Origin: Trichobilharzia szidati
Taxonomy: Eukaryota; Platyhelminthes; Trematoda; Strigeidida; Schistosomatidae
Assembly: GCA_944472155.2 (NCBI GenBank)
Contig: OX235275.1
Span: 59,103,228-59,167,227 of the forward strand
Direction: 5' to 3'
DNA: 64,000 nucleotides
Positions within the stretch are counted from its first letter, which is position 1; each line of letters opens with the position of its first letter. The translations under genes and the position numbers were made by a program. The notes beneath the pieces are model-generated. The model did no database searches and was not told the DNA's origin. It saw only the letters and a list, made by a program, of their open reading frames with translations. Positions 11,431 through 23,486 of this stretch are shown here, in pieces.

Positions 11431-14060
11431 ATGTTCTAAGCTGTCATATTTCAATATGAATAGTTTTTGTTTTAATGAGCATGATTTCATGCCTGCTCTT
11501 TCACAGGCCTAAGTTGGCCTTGGTGTATATCCTTGTGTCAGAACACACTACCTCCGACAACCATATCAGTGAATGTGCAGAAGTCTGTGTAGAGTAATCC
11601 CTTCTCATTCACTTCTCAGTTCAATTCGTTTTGAAAGGAAGGATCCGTAGCCACACACCTAATCCATCTCCTTTACCCGGACTTGGAAGCTTCTAGAAAA
11701 CTAGCGAGCTAGTAAACTGGTTGGGGTTATTTACAAATGCACTGGTTTTGAAAAACCACTGTTTTGTAGGCCTCAAACTTTATTGTCTACAAAAGATGAA
11801 TCATACTCCTCTGAAATATGGAAATTTGTGTAGACTACGAGCTACGCCATTTAGCAACAAAATAGTCTGAATAATGCAGTTCAATGTTAATCTAATTGAG
11901 GATATGAACAGTCCATTTACTTAATTGTTCACCGTCTCCCTCCTCCTACATGAATTTTCGTATTTTGAAGGAAGACAAACTGTTGAACAGCTGATATCTG
12001 AAAAAAATGATGAAATGTGCACACGTGGTGCTCTCAGGGTTAGGTAGACTATGTGTCTCATGTCTATGCAGACAAGCTGTAAAGCAATTGCACACTGCAT
12101 ATTTTCTTGGAGGACACCGTTTTTTCTGCTTTTTTCGTCATAGTCACCCTGGTTAGCGTATAGCTCAATAACCACTTGACTGAAAACCAATTGACGTCGA
12201 AGAGGATACTTCTCGGAAATACTCACGTGATGTATTTCAATCAACAAGAACCTCATGGGACGACAACACACCAGTGAATCTTGGCGATCATTAATAACAA
12301 TCAAGTGACTGACATGAATCAATTCAGTTGCATCTTGTTGAATTCAATCATTTATTGTTCTCTATGCTGTATCGACATTCAGTGTTGCATTATACCTCGG
12401 TTACACTCCCCCAGATTCACGTGTGGAGAGGAAGGAGACAACATAATCCGATCTTCATAGAGTCTAATGTGGAGTGTAAAAAATGTGAAGGCAGCAATCC
12501 TAGTGTGCAAAAACTCGATTCGGTTGATTTAAAATTTTGTGTGTGGAGTTAACAAACCAACAAAGAAGGATGTGAAGAGGAATGTGATTCGATGAAGAGA
12601 GATGGTAATTTCAGCCAGCGTCAGACTGACTCACTGACAACCAAAGTTTTGATAATAAAGTTGTTTTTTGACTATTCATAGGCCTTCATTGTTAACCAGT
12701 GATTTTAATTACGCGTGAAATATCCTCCGCCAGTGTCTACTCTACGCTTTCCTCTCATCTTGATGCACAATAAATCACTCTCAAATACCATCACAATTTT
12801 CTAATTTTTAAGGTTGCTCTACATTCAGGCTTCAGTGAGGGAAATGCAGTGTGAGTGAAGTAATCGGAAACAATACGGAGATGTCACAAGGTGAGATTAC
12901 ATACTGGGACTGTACTAGTTATATTCACTGCATTTCGCCTTATTTCACTTCAACGATTCTCCGCTGATGGTAGTTAACACACAAATTCGACTGTTCACCT
13001 TCCCATAACTTCAAATATTGAGCGATATTCACACAATGCACAGTCACTGTCTACATCTCATAATGCTTCCTATCTACATTATTTTTGAATTGCATGTTGT
13101 AATAATCGTCCTTTGATGAAGATATTGCAGGTGTCAATCGACTAAGATTTCATGAAACACGAAAATGTCGCTGATGGCCTGTTCAAATCGTACAGAATCT
13201 TTGATCAGTCGCGGCGATGGAAACAGAATTCTAATGAAAGCCGTAATCACACAGTATTTTTTTTGATTATTTTGATTACAGCTTGATTCCACACCTTATT
13301 TTCAGTACAAGTATGGAATTTTCAGCATGGATATCGGTAGCCCAAATTTCAGGCCGACCACGTGTTGAGGTGACAGCTGGCTGCTAGCCAAATCGGTATA
13401 TGGTAATTTTCGTCAATGTTAACGTCCTCAATATGGGTCGTGAGAAAAATATGAACAAAGACTAGGTGACATTTTCTCATCATTTCACCATTCATTCCGA
13501 TTTGTAATCACGTCTGAAGAATTGAGTAACGAAGCGCTTCATTGATTTATTACTCCACCGTACGAGATTGGTGGAGACTACAAAGTTCACTGCAGTTTAC
13601 TCAATCCCATCTGCTTTGCCTTTCTTTCTCAATAAATCTTCAAAAGATTAAACAAACTAAACAGTTCACACACCAGAGATCACACCATTTCACTGAAAAC
13701 GACCGCATCTATGTTCTAAGAGGGAACAGATCCAGCCATCAAGTATTACAAGTATTATCAATTCATCAATCCTGTACGATTATTCTTAGTTGACCTGACA
13801 TTCAGTTCAGTGTTACCAAATTTATGCCTGCTATCACGGACGCATGTTTTATTCTGAAATCTACTCATTTCAATGATCCGTCGTTACTTGAAACACAAAC
13901 GTTTTCAATGACAATAATTCCCTAATTATTACGGACCCATAAATGTAGAAGTCAATGAAGAAGAAGGAGAAAAAGGAGAGGATGTCGGAGATGACTGGTG
14001 GATGATAAGTGTTCTTGTCTTCAACATTTGCTCCTCATTTGCTTTCAGTAGTTCCCTAAT
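11431..14060. other. Linker between segments A and B
   Basis: No coding region is supported. Open frames of up to 133 codons (for example minus strand 12322-11921) have no motif and no paralogue. The only recognised item is a SINE tail fragment at 13257-13360. No match to the other paralogous segments is seen, so this may be unique spacer. Confidence 0.4.
13257..13360 (-). mobile_element. SINE tail fragment (tRNA-Cys-like family)
   Basis: The reverse complement matches the tail of the SINE at 60035-60219: CGGCC, then TTTGGGCTACCGATATCCA, a GTGTGGAATCAAGCTGTAAT block and an A-rich end. The tRNA-like head is not recognisable next to it, so the copy is 5'-truncated. Confidence 0.75.
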
Positions 14061-14422
14061 TATTTGAATCAGTAATTGTCAGGGTAATTGTCACACGTTG
14101 TCTTGTTGATCTGTTAACGTGAAAGATAACATTTCATCATTGGAAACCTGACATCATCACGACACTATGCTTCATTGGTCCATATGTCGTTGGAATGTGT
14201 TATTTGATGAGAAAAGGGGGTGATTCTACTTTCTATGGTTACTCCTCACTGTCCAATAAAATCAAAGTTGATGTTGTTCGTGATTGGTTGGAGTTCATAT
14301 TTGAATCTTAACGAACATGTCTGTCACTCAATTTCTCATCTTCCAATCAAATTTCAATTGAAGGCTGTCAGTAGAACACTCACCAGTGTAAATACAGTTG
14401 GCTTTCAAAAGACGAATTAATT

Positions 14423-17400
14423 ATGGTGCATCCTTCACTGTCGCTTGTCACAGTCATTATTGTCCTCCTTCACTGTTCCTCTGTTGTTAAAGGTAAATAA
14501 TGCTGAACCGTTTTGTGCAGATTTATCCAATTTTTCACTGCCTTTATATATGAAATTTGTACTGAATACTACGTGGTATCACACAGGTCTATCCTATGAA
14601 TATCCGATAAATCATAAATTAGGAGGAGACTGCTGGATTTCGACAGGAGGCCCTGTGCAACGTGCAATGACATCCACATGTAAAATGTCGTTTAAGAGAT
14701 CTTGGATTTAGTCTTCCAATGTTTTGTCAGCACGTGTTGTCGCACGAAATACCCATGATCATCTCGAAATCACAGCTGTCAGTGTCAGCCATGAACTAAC
14801 TAACCATCATTGCATCGCTAAATAAACCATTTCCTCCACCCTTACAGCATCAAACTTTATTGTTATTGTATTTCTTATATTAATAATCCTCTCAATTATT
14901 TGTTTTGTTTATTTTTTCTATAAGTGTGTTCATAATATAAGCTGTGTTATAACTGTTAATTTTGTGTTTCCCCTCACTTAACTATATAAACAGAACATTA
15001 GATCCAATAATCTATAACATGCTAAAGTTTCCAAACTGAATCGACAATACCGTTTGAAACAAACTCACTGTTGTCATTATTAATATTGGTATTATATTTA
15101 ATTATCTCAATCTCTAGAATATTCTTGAATTTATGTCGTAAATGTGGACAAATACCTCCGGTTAATTTAGTCTTAATTTTCAATTTTGATTATATTTTGA
15201 GTAAATCAGATGCATTTTTGTGACAAATGCTGAGAATTCCATTCTGTATTATAAGTACTGTTTTTGGAATAAAGTACATCATTTTTAGTATCATTATTAA
15301 TTGGAAAGCACGTCAACTGAACCTACTAAATTCACAAGCCTTAATTCATCTAATCTTCTATTATGGGCGGACGGTTATGATACAGTGATTCTGAAGGTAA
15401 TACAGAGAACATATAAGCTGTGTGTTTCCATACTCAGATTATTTATACTCCCATCTTCCTTGTGCTGTATTAAAATGCAGGTCAGAATGTTTCATCCACG
15501 CATCTGTTCTTTAATGTCTTTCTAGTTGGAGGATTTGGTAGCACACAGAAAGAGGAGGATTGCGTTGATGCTAAAAGTAAGTGGAAGTTGACAAGAATCT
15601 TAATTAATTTGCATTATATAAGAAAGATTGTAAGGGTAGCAGTTTTAGTAGAGATGTCAGCTCATTCTATCCCTTTTCTCTCATATCGTCTCAACAGTAA
15701 GAGAAGACGATTTCCATTCACGAATCATTTTTACATATTCGCCTGACCCATATTCCATTGCGTTTACATTTTAGAAACGAATTTGTTGAAACGACAGGCT
15801 GACAATTTCAACGAGATTGTCGACAGTTATAAAAGTGAGTAAGTTCACCGTTTGCCTCTCCTTGAAATGCCGATTTGTACATCGAAGATTCCTGCAAATG
15901 TAGCAAATTCAGAACTGAATAAAATCATTAGGTGTATTTGCAACTGTTCACTTCTGATGAACTTACACTCAGGTTGAGGCAACATTCATGGTGATTTGTT
16001 GTAACAATTTCGTGTAGGATTGCTGTTTTCACAGGCGCGACACTAGCGTCAGGGACGTATTTTTAATGATTAGCTGACGCAAATTATTGTCATGGGGATA
16101 AGAATATGCATGTAAAACATTCACCAAAATCATGAAACAACACCGCATATTTTAAACTATGGAAACGATATTTCGGGGATGATATACATTACCAAGTTAT
16201 ATTTATTCACAGAGTTGAATACGAGATATGACGAGAGAATAACCTATCTGCAAAGAATGTCCGGTATAATAACAGGTAAAACATGGAAAATTCTCTTCAT
16301 TTCATTTCCTACTCCGGTTCACGTTATCTCACTTTTATTCAAGGAAAGTGTTTTCCCTTTTGAACTATCTCTCACCCACAGTGATTTACTTACGACCACT
16401 TAAATAAACTTCGTGTTATTCAGTAATCAACGTGCCGTTTATAATTTGCCGCTTACGCATAGACAGAGCTCAGTGCGCAATCCAGTTAGTTAGTCACTCA
16501 GCCTCACACGAATATCAGTGTGTTGTCTTGCTAGGTAATCAGTGAGTGAGCATGAAGCTTTTCGTCACGCAATGGTCAGATATTGTGCAGATTCTTTGAG
16601 CTCAGTCATCTGGATTGAGATGTGTACAGAAAGGGAGGAATAGATATCCTCTCCGATAACATCTAGCATGCAAAAAATGATTAAAGCCTAAGAGATTAAG
16701 AGAGATGGAAAGAGTAAACTCATCGGTTGAACATTACTTGGAAAACTTATGCTGTCCACCCGCCCCTCTCCCGTATTATTTCGATTCACACATCTCATTG
16801 TATTTTTTGCAGATGATCTGAAAAATGCGTTTCCCAGTGACACAAAACAATTGATCAATGTAGGTGGATCATTTGTGGATTTCAATGAATTCACATTTTC
16901 AGATGTCGACTGTATAAACAACAATTACCAAACATACTACAAACCGGACTTCTTCAAGGGTTTGTGATTTTTCTCTATTGTCATTCTTTAAAATCATCCT
17001 TCTGATGATATTGTCGTTGCAATCATTTCACACGAAATAACTGTCACGCTGATGGATTTTGTTGATCCATCTTCCAGCTTTTGTCCACCTTGAAAACATC
17101 CATTCACAACAACACTGAGAATCTCACCAACTTTTTATTCTGCCTGATTAACTTTTTGTCCTACCTACCTAGGTGTGTTATCTATCTGGCTAGTGAGGTA
17201 CAGTGCTGACAGCCGTCTATTTCTTTGAGTGACGCCTACTTAACTCAGACATAGGCTTACTGCATTGCAGTCGTTGCGCTGAGAGTGATTAGGAATCTAA
17301 AGAGTTAGATGTTCTCATCATTGTGAGTAAAGAAACAGGTGTTTGCCACGATTGACATTCAGAACTCTACGGAAGACGAAAGATTATGATGATGATGTGG

Positions 17401-20400
17401 TTCAGCATGCTTCGTCTCGTTTGTCATATATATTTGTATTTTCAATTATGTACATAAGAATTATTATTGAAATTGTCGTCTATTGACTGTCTTCTCCATC
17501 GTCTCATACACGGTTTCAGCGATGATAGCGTCAATGCTTGTCCTCTTTGAGGAATATAGTAAGCAAATATATATATAAATTTGCTTTGCAATAATTTAGA
17601 GTGAAATTTGAAAGTGCAGTGTATTACGACTTGAAAGATGCATATGCGAACCACAATTATATTCACCTTCACCATTATCATCATCAACATGATCAGATGA
17701 GTAGATTGAAAATCCTCATTGAGTCATATGAAAAAGAGAAGACATTCAGCGAAGAGACCCTTTTCGGCGAATTCATTCAAATAGCTGTACAATCGCATTT
17801 ATATACAAATATTTGTGTGTGTGTGTACATGAGGTTTGTCAAGTTTAGATAATTGTTAGTTAATACAAGAATGATGTAGTATAGAGACAAAGTTAATCAG
17901 ACATCAACTAAAGTAAGACTGAGTTAAAAAACTAGATGACGTAATATAATTGGCTAAAATTTTACAACTTAGGTCAGGATAGCAACAGAGGTAATTACAG
18001 GTAGAGATTAAGTAGAAGTGAAATTGAATCAATAAGTTGGATGACGTAACATATGATCAGATGAGACACGAATCGATGCGAAATGAGCTGAATATTAGTG
18101 TTGAGAATATTGAGAATGAATTATGTATTCTGCCTCAGATTCTATTATATTTCTCATAACCTCTGAAACTTCATCCTCCGTTATTTTTGCAGGTGCACTT
18201 GTTCAGGACATAAAATGGACTTTCCAGCAATACAAACCCATATTAGAGGAAGATAAAAGTATGTGTTTCTATAATCTAGAGCTATTCACTCTGTGATTAT
18301 TCTAAATTCTGGTCCTACACCTCGCTGCAACAAACAACACGATTGGTGATAACCTGAATCACTGTCGTCCGAACATAGATGAAGAAGGTGGATCATTCGC
18401 TTGGTGCATCTGATGAATTTGATGCTCTCATGGTCAATACAGGCATTGGAATCACTATTTAAAAAACTGGGCATTAATATGTAAATGTCCTGTTTAGATA
18501 TTTGATGGAATTACTTGAGTGATGGTGTTTGGTGTAGGAATGCTGCGTGATCTGATTTGCAGTTGACCGCATAGGAAGCACCCTTGAATTTGAAGACGGT
18601 TTGCGCTGACTTGAAATCTTCAAGTGGGAACATAATCATTCATTTGTAAGTGTAGGTACATTCAACCTTCGAGTCGGAAGCCGGTCAAAATTGGAACCAA
18701 ACTTTCCACTGTAAAATAACCATCAACTGAATTACGTAAAGTTAGTCTTCAAACATAGTCGAAGTATCTGCAATTGAAGACGACGTGTTAACAGAATAAC
18801 AGTCCCCATCTTAAGAACAACTCATCTTTTAGTGTATACCGATTTATGACTAACCTTTACTTCACACATGAATACTCACACAGAAACGAATCATTTTTAT
18901 TTCAGAATTTCTGAAAAGTACGTGAGTTAACTCGTGCTTTGTTTGAATAACAATATCATGCACCTAAACATTACATCCTCTGGCATTTTGTTCACTCTCT
19001 GCCGTTTAATATATAGGGGATGTTACTAAAATGATGGTGTTTGGTGTAGGAATGCTGGGAGATCTGATTTCTAAGTGACCGCATAGAAAACACCTATGAA
19101 TTTGAAGACGGTTTGCGCTGAATTGAAATCTTCAAGTGGGAACATAATCCCATTATGGGTAAATTTTTATTTTGATAGAGTCTCACAGTGTTATACAGTA
19201 ATATTTACTGATGACGTTTCGAGCACAACCTATTGCTCATAATCATATCATAACATAATCATTCATTTGTAAGTGTAGGTACATTCAACCATCGAGTCCT
19301 AAGCAGGCCAGAATTGAAACCAAACTTTCCACTGTAAAATAACCATAAACTGAATTACGTCAAGTTAGTCTTCAAACATAGTTGGAGTATCTGCAATTGA
19401 AGACGACGCGTTAACAGAATAACAGTCTCCATCTTAAGAACAACTCATATTTTACTGTGAACCGGTTTATCACTAACCTCTTGTTCACACACGAACACTC
19501 ACACAGACACAAATCATTTTAATTTCAGGATGGGAGAAAAGTACGTGAGTTACTACGTGATTTGTATAAATAACAATTTCATGCACATGTTCATTACATT
19601 CTATCGATTTTTGTGAACACTCTGTCATTCACAATTATGCCTAATGTAGGTGCAGACAGTAGATATGGACCTGGATATCAAGGATGTGTCAATGACTTAC
19701 GGCCAAATATCTCTTCTCAAGGTATTTTTCGATCTGTAATAATATGCATTCATGATTCTCTGTACTTCCATGGCTTTTGTTTGATCAAGTGCTTTAGACA
19801 TTTGCAGAAATCACTAAGCACACCACCGACAATGCAGGTGTAGCTGTTGTCTGTGATGGATGATGCGAAACAATCAGGCAGACAGAATCTCACTTGACGC
19901 TCGAATTGATTTCTTGAAAGTTGTATGAAGAGTGAAAGGAAACCCTGAGTGCTTGGGTATATGTTACTATCACCCTGCGTGCATCTCGCATTCAGGAATA
20001 ATGTTAAAACATTGAGATCACTCTCTTAGATGCCACCTACCTTAATATTGTTACACTTCGTGGGTCTAAAGTGAGCGTTGGCATATTTCCTACTGGAGAC
20101 ATCAACTTGTTTCAATGGAAAATATCCCTTAGGAGTATTAAGTTCATAGTATCCTGGGAGAGAAGTATAATACTGCTAGATGATTGCAGCAGGCATGACT
20201 TCATCTTTAGTCAGTGGAAGTCAATATACGATTTCACTAATCTTTATTTTGCTCTTCATTCACTGTTGATTCTTGTAGGTATCAGAAGCTGGAATCTCTT
20301 AGTATCTCAAGCATTTGACGAAATCACTACACGTGAGGCTATACAAAGTAGGTAGTACAGTTTAACACAGTAAACCTTCACTGTAGTCATATGCACAAAT

Positions 20401-21450
20401 ATGTATATATACGTATATATATATTCATATATATATTTATAAACATATATGATATTGATGATGGAGTCTGCAAACATCGTTAGATTATTTTGAAATATTC
20501 ATGTATTCTAGTCTCTGTTGCATTACGGATAACAACCAAAGTGACTCAAATGTCTATGGATATCACATCCGAAGAGCTGAAAAAGTGACATCACAGTGAG
20601 CCACTCATACTCATGAAACAATCTGACGGCAAAAGCAATCGAAAGCACGTGGATATTTTCTGATTTCACGTTTTACTCGATGTTCTTCTATATGTCACTG
20701 GAGTTTACATAGGTAGCTCAAATTGATTGTTTCATATTCTGCGATGTAAACTGTTCACTCACACAGGATTTCAATCAAATTTCAGAGTTATTGCCAATAT
20801 ATGAAGACCTAGCCGACAGACTGACGGTAAGAAGTCGTTGAGTTCACTTGTGTCCATCCTTATTCAGTAAATGTTTCCCAATATCTCGTCGATATTTACA
20901 TTTGAAAGAAACATGAAACGTTAAAAGAAAAATCATGTCAGTCTGCTTAGCACTTCTCACATTTACACTGAAAACACTCTAAGATTCACATTATCAATAA
21001 GCATCTGCTACGAAGTCTTTGTCAACTGTATTCAACTCATTCACTGAGAACAAACAGAATGCATGTCTTGTGTATTGATAAGCGCTCGCATAGCACTTAA
21101 TCACTTCTCAAGATGCCGTTCAACAACAAGAATATTAGTGATCACGTCACTTGTAGTTGTCTTGTATGCAGCGAAATGTAATTTCATGGGGTTGTTATTC
21201 TGTGTTTCATAGGTGTTTATATAATGAATTATCTATTCAGTTACTTTTGCGGTGCAGGTGTGAAGGTATTTTGATGAGAGAGGGATTATGGTATTCTGTG
21301 TGATGTGTGTTCATGGGACTTTTTCCCGTCCGTTGTGATGTTGGTTGCAGGTATCTTCACATTCCAATTTCCATGTCATCTGCTAACACCACTTTTTATT
21401 TCTTTCTGTAGTCTGCTCACCAGTGGTTCCGGTTGAAAAAACAGTGTTGA
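14423..21450 (+). CDS. Multi-exon secreted protein, copy B (MEG-like, complete)
   Basis: Eleven exons are supported by AG/GT borders and by copy C: 14423-14492, 15526-15576, 15775-15834, 16213-16275, 16813-16959, 17520-17558, 18193-18258, 19656-19721, 20279-20347, 20786-20826 and 21412-21450. Lengths are 70, 51, 60, 63, 147, 39, 66, 66, 69, 41 and 39 nt, summing to 711 nt (236 aa plus stop) with no internal stop. Exon 1 encodes a signal peptide, MVHPSLSLVTVIIVLLHC, so the product is probably secreted. Four cysteines lie in the mature part, the last (KKQC) just before the TGA. Exons 2-9 are all phase 1-1 multiples of three, so skipping any of them keeps the frame. Two optional 12-nt micro-exons would add 8 residues. 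The protein family is not recognised, but the layout recalls schistosome micro-exon genes. No UTR or promoter was defined. Confidence 0.7.
14845..15300 (+). mobile_element. 5'-truncated CR1-like 3' end in intron 1
   Basis: The end of this block contains TAAGTACTGTTTTTGGAATA followed by an ATTATTA-rich tail. It matches the 3' end of the CR1-like element at 29200-29285, so it is probably a short 3' remnant of the same family. The same fragment sits in intron 1 of copy C on the opposite strand, so it was present before the inverted duplication. The 5' limit is approximate. Confidence 0.55.
17701..18052 (+). mobile_element. 352-bp insertion with 12-bp target duplication in intron 6
   Basis: ATGATCAGATGA occurs directly before (17689-17700) and after (18053-18064) this block, and the matching place in copy C has a single ATGATCGGATG and no insert. 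A part near 17750-17800 (TTTTCGGCGA, then GCTGTACAATCGCAT) recurs in reverse at 46917-46985 beside a PLE remnant, so it may be a short PLE fragment. Insertion is specific to copy B. Confidence 0.7.
18906..18917 (+). CDS. Candidate 12-nt micro-exon 1, copy B
   Basis: AATTTCTGAAAA lies between TTTCAG and GTACGTGAG. In phase 1 it encodes K-F-L-K and leaves the frame unchanged. Copy C has the identical 12 bases with both splice sites (38956-38967). Confidence 0.45.
19150..19251 (+). mobile_element. 102-bp insertion with 9-bp target duplication (PLE-end-like)
   Basis: AACATAATC flanks the insert on both sides (19141-19149 and 19252-19260), and copy C lacks the insert. It contains CACAGTGTTATACAGTAATA and CTGATGACGTTTCGAGCA, shared with both ends of the composite at 60964-61895. 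The conserved GACGTTTCGA block resembles the terminal region of Penelope-type elements, but the assignment is tentative. Confidence 0.65.
19529..19540 (+). CDS. Candidate 12-nt micro-exon 2, copy B
   Basis: GATGGGAGAAAA lies between TTTCAG and GTACGTGAG in the second tandem unit. In phase 1 it encodes R-W-E-K. It corresponds to micro-exon 1 through the tandem duplication, and the four residues have diverged while the splice sites are kept. Confidence 0.45.
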
Positions 21451-21551
21451 CACGCCTATTATCGACTTCCTTTTTTTCTCATGTTTTACCAATGATTAAA
21501 CAGTGATTTAACAGCACACTCTTCTTTGTTTAATAATAGCAATAATAATTC

Positions 21552-21569
21552 AATAAACATCATAATAAA
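21552..21569 (+). promoter_or_regulatory. Candidate polyadenylation signals of copy B
   Basis: Two AATAAA hexamers (21552-21557 and 21564-21569) lie about 100 bases after the stop codon of copy B, and the same pair is present in copy C (minus strand, near 36420-36435). They are the nearest signals to the predicted end. Confidence 0.45.
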
Positions 21570-23370
21570 GTAATTATAAGCCAATTGTCACGTTTTCGAT
21601 CGCTCTGTCCATGGGTGGGTAATTCAAGGGGACTTCAGTTGAATTCTTTCGTATCTGAGCTTGAATAGATTTATGGGTCAAGTAACAGTAGTGATACTAA
21701 TTCTTCAGTAAAACTTCTTATTGATCACATCAGCCTTTTGATCAGAGAAGACGTGCAAACCGGAACAGTGATTCAGCTATACTCTCTAACTTCACTGCAT
21801 CACGTTGGTGATTTCGAGATAACAGAGTTATGCTCACAGACCAGTTGTGACATTTATCATCTACGAAATACTCATCATCTATTTCAAATCACCACAACAT
21901 CAGAATTGAATCACCTTCATATATTAATTAAATAATTAAAAGATTAGCCATGTCTTCCACGATATGCTACACAATACTTCCATTCACTCACTTCTTGTTG
22001 CATTCACCGGACTTTTTTCATTCATGTCGGTCATCCATCTTACTATCAGGCACATAGAGAAACAGACAGACAAACAGAGCAAAGAATGTTATCAGTGGAT
22101 CAATACATACAGACGATGCGTTAATCTCTCTGAAGTTCATTTCATCACTAACTAATTTAATGATTTTGCTTTATTGATTCATTGTGCTCTAGTAATGAAA
22201 CAGACGACTTCGTAAAATATCATTTGCTGACACTGACACCTTGTGATTTCATTCAGTGTGAGTGTGAGAGAGTGTGTGTGTCTTATTTCTTTTTCACTCC
22301 CTTCGGAAATGTGATTCCATTGATGTGAGATAGATAAAACAAAGCTTATTATCTTTTCTATGGTCGGTAGTCATTTGACCTCCAGTCACTGTTGGCTGAC
22401 ATGCCTAGGTTATGAGACTGGCAGAACATTCTCTCTGATAAGATGACTGAACTAAAATCGTACGATATTTCAAATTAGGATGTTGGAATTTTTAATTGTG
22501 TTCTGTTGAAATGATGTGTGAAATACAAATACTACAGCCTTGTTGTCTCTGGTTGCACATTCTATCTTATTATTGCATCTTTGATATTGAAATCCTCAAT
22601 AACCTCAATGTCTTGTCATCTCCCTGATCGAATACGCACACAGGCGTCGAAATCAGGGAGCCTGATGAACTTAGTTAAATAATTGTGAAGTTGTTTGGGG
22701 TGTCTGTTACAACGTCTATAAATCTTCCCTAGAAGAATTTGTAAGAGAAGGGATCATACTGCACTCAAGCAGTCCTTCGATTCTGTCCCTGAGAACATCA
22801 TTAACTCCTCATCTTTTACTGTAGCCACGTCAACCTTCAACATTTAATATTTTTCAGCGGGACCGTACACCTCCATTTTATCAAGCAGTGTGTGATATCA
22901 AATGATCGGAATGCACTCATCGCATATTTTTCTGTCTCATTGACAGGAAATCGCATAAGAAATACTTATATAAGGAATCGATACCCGCATGGATTTCGAT
23001 TTCTGTTGGATGTATGCAGATATCTGATGAACTTGTTGGCGTCATTCTAAAATTACATAGTCTCTCTTGAGTACAGTTGAACGATAATCCATTATCCGTT
23101 TCTCGGAGTGACGCAAATATGAAAAGACAACGAGTAGCGTGTGACTGCTGGAATATCCACTGCCAACACCTGCCAACAAGTTCACAGAAGATGACAACAA
23201 ATAAGGCAACTACGGCGATCGATCATCATGAGACAGAGTGTCTTTTATAATGAATTTGTAAAACGTCACGAACAGAAGTGATAAGTCAACAAATCTGATT
23301 GTTTGTCAGAGGAGAAACGCTTGAGAAAAGACGATGAAGTTGTGTAATGAGGATGACGTGAAGGAGAACT

Positions 23371-23479
23371 GGATAAACACGTGCATGTGAATGATGTTTG
23401 CTTAACGAAGGATTTGACCTAATGGTGGTAATGATGAAGAATACTATCGATCAGAAGTCTACAGCGGTTTCTGAATTTC
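23371..23479 (+). repeat. Left copy of a direct repeat flanking the RTE remnant
   Basis: From GATAAACACGTGCATGTGAA to GCGGTTTCTGAATTTCG this block matches 25709-25836 almost base for base. The right copy has about 18 extra bases in the middle (around TCTAGATGTATCATGCGAGA). Confidence 0.8.
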
Positions 23480-23486
23480 GTATTGT

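Larger units (their letters stand above)
18520..19640 (+). repeat. Two tandem copies (about 512 bp) inside intron 7, copy B
   Basis: The motif TGATGGTGTTTGGTGTAGGA occurs at 18520 and again at 19032. The two units align along most of their length, including the micro-exon region. Copy C has the same doubling (38330-39355), while copy A has one unit. The duplication therefore predates the split of B and C. The second B unit also contains a small insertion (19150-19251). Confidence 0.8.
14061..23365 (+). repeat. Paralogous segment B (complete gene copy)
   Basis: This segment aligns with segment C in reverse orientation (46060 down to about 34650). All exons, introns and the 3' flank are shared. 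Homology with C starts near 14085, just upstream of the signal-peptide exon, and stops near 23350-23370, where unrelated repeat and RTE sequence begins. Its 3' half also aligns with segment A. Confidence 0.8.

Noticed and set aside
17601..17852. An 83-codon open frame with a His-rich stretch in intron 6 of copy B
   Set aside because: Half of it lies in an insertion absent from copy C, and the acceptor AG that would allow it as an exon is changed in C.
21257..21264. GTGTGAAG between AG and GT as another micro-exon before the last exon
   Set aside because: At 8 nt it shifts the frame and reads V then stop. The 39-nt exon at 21412 fits all three copies.
21738..21935. Frame conserved downstream of the gene in B and C (36327-36052)
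   Set aside because: It lies beyond the polyadenylation signals, has no ATG at the upstream start in C, and decays in segments D and E. It is best explained by recent duplication.
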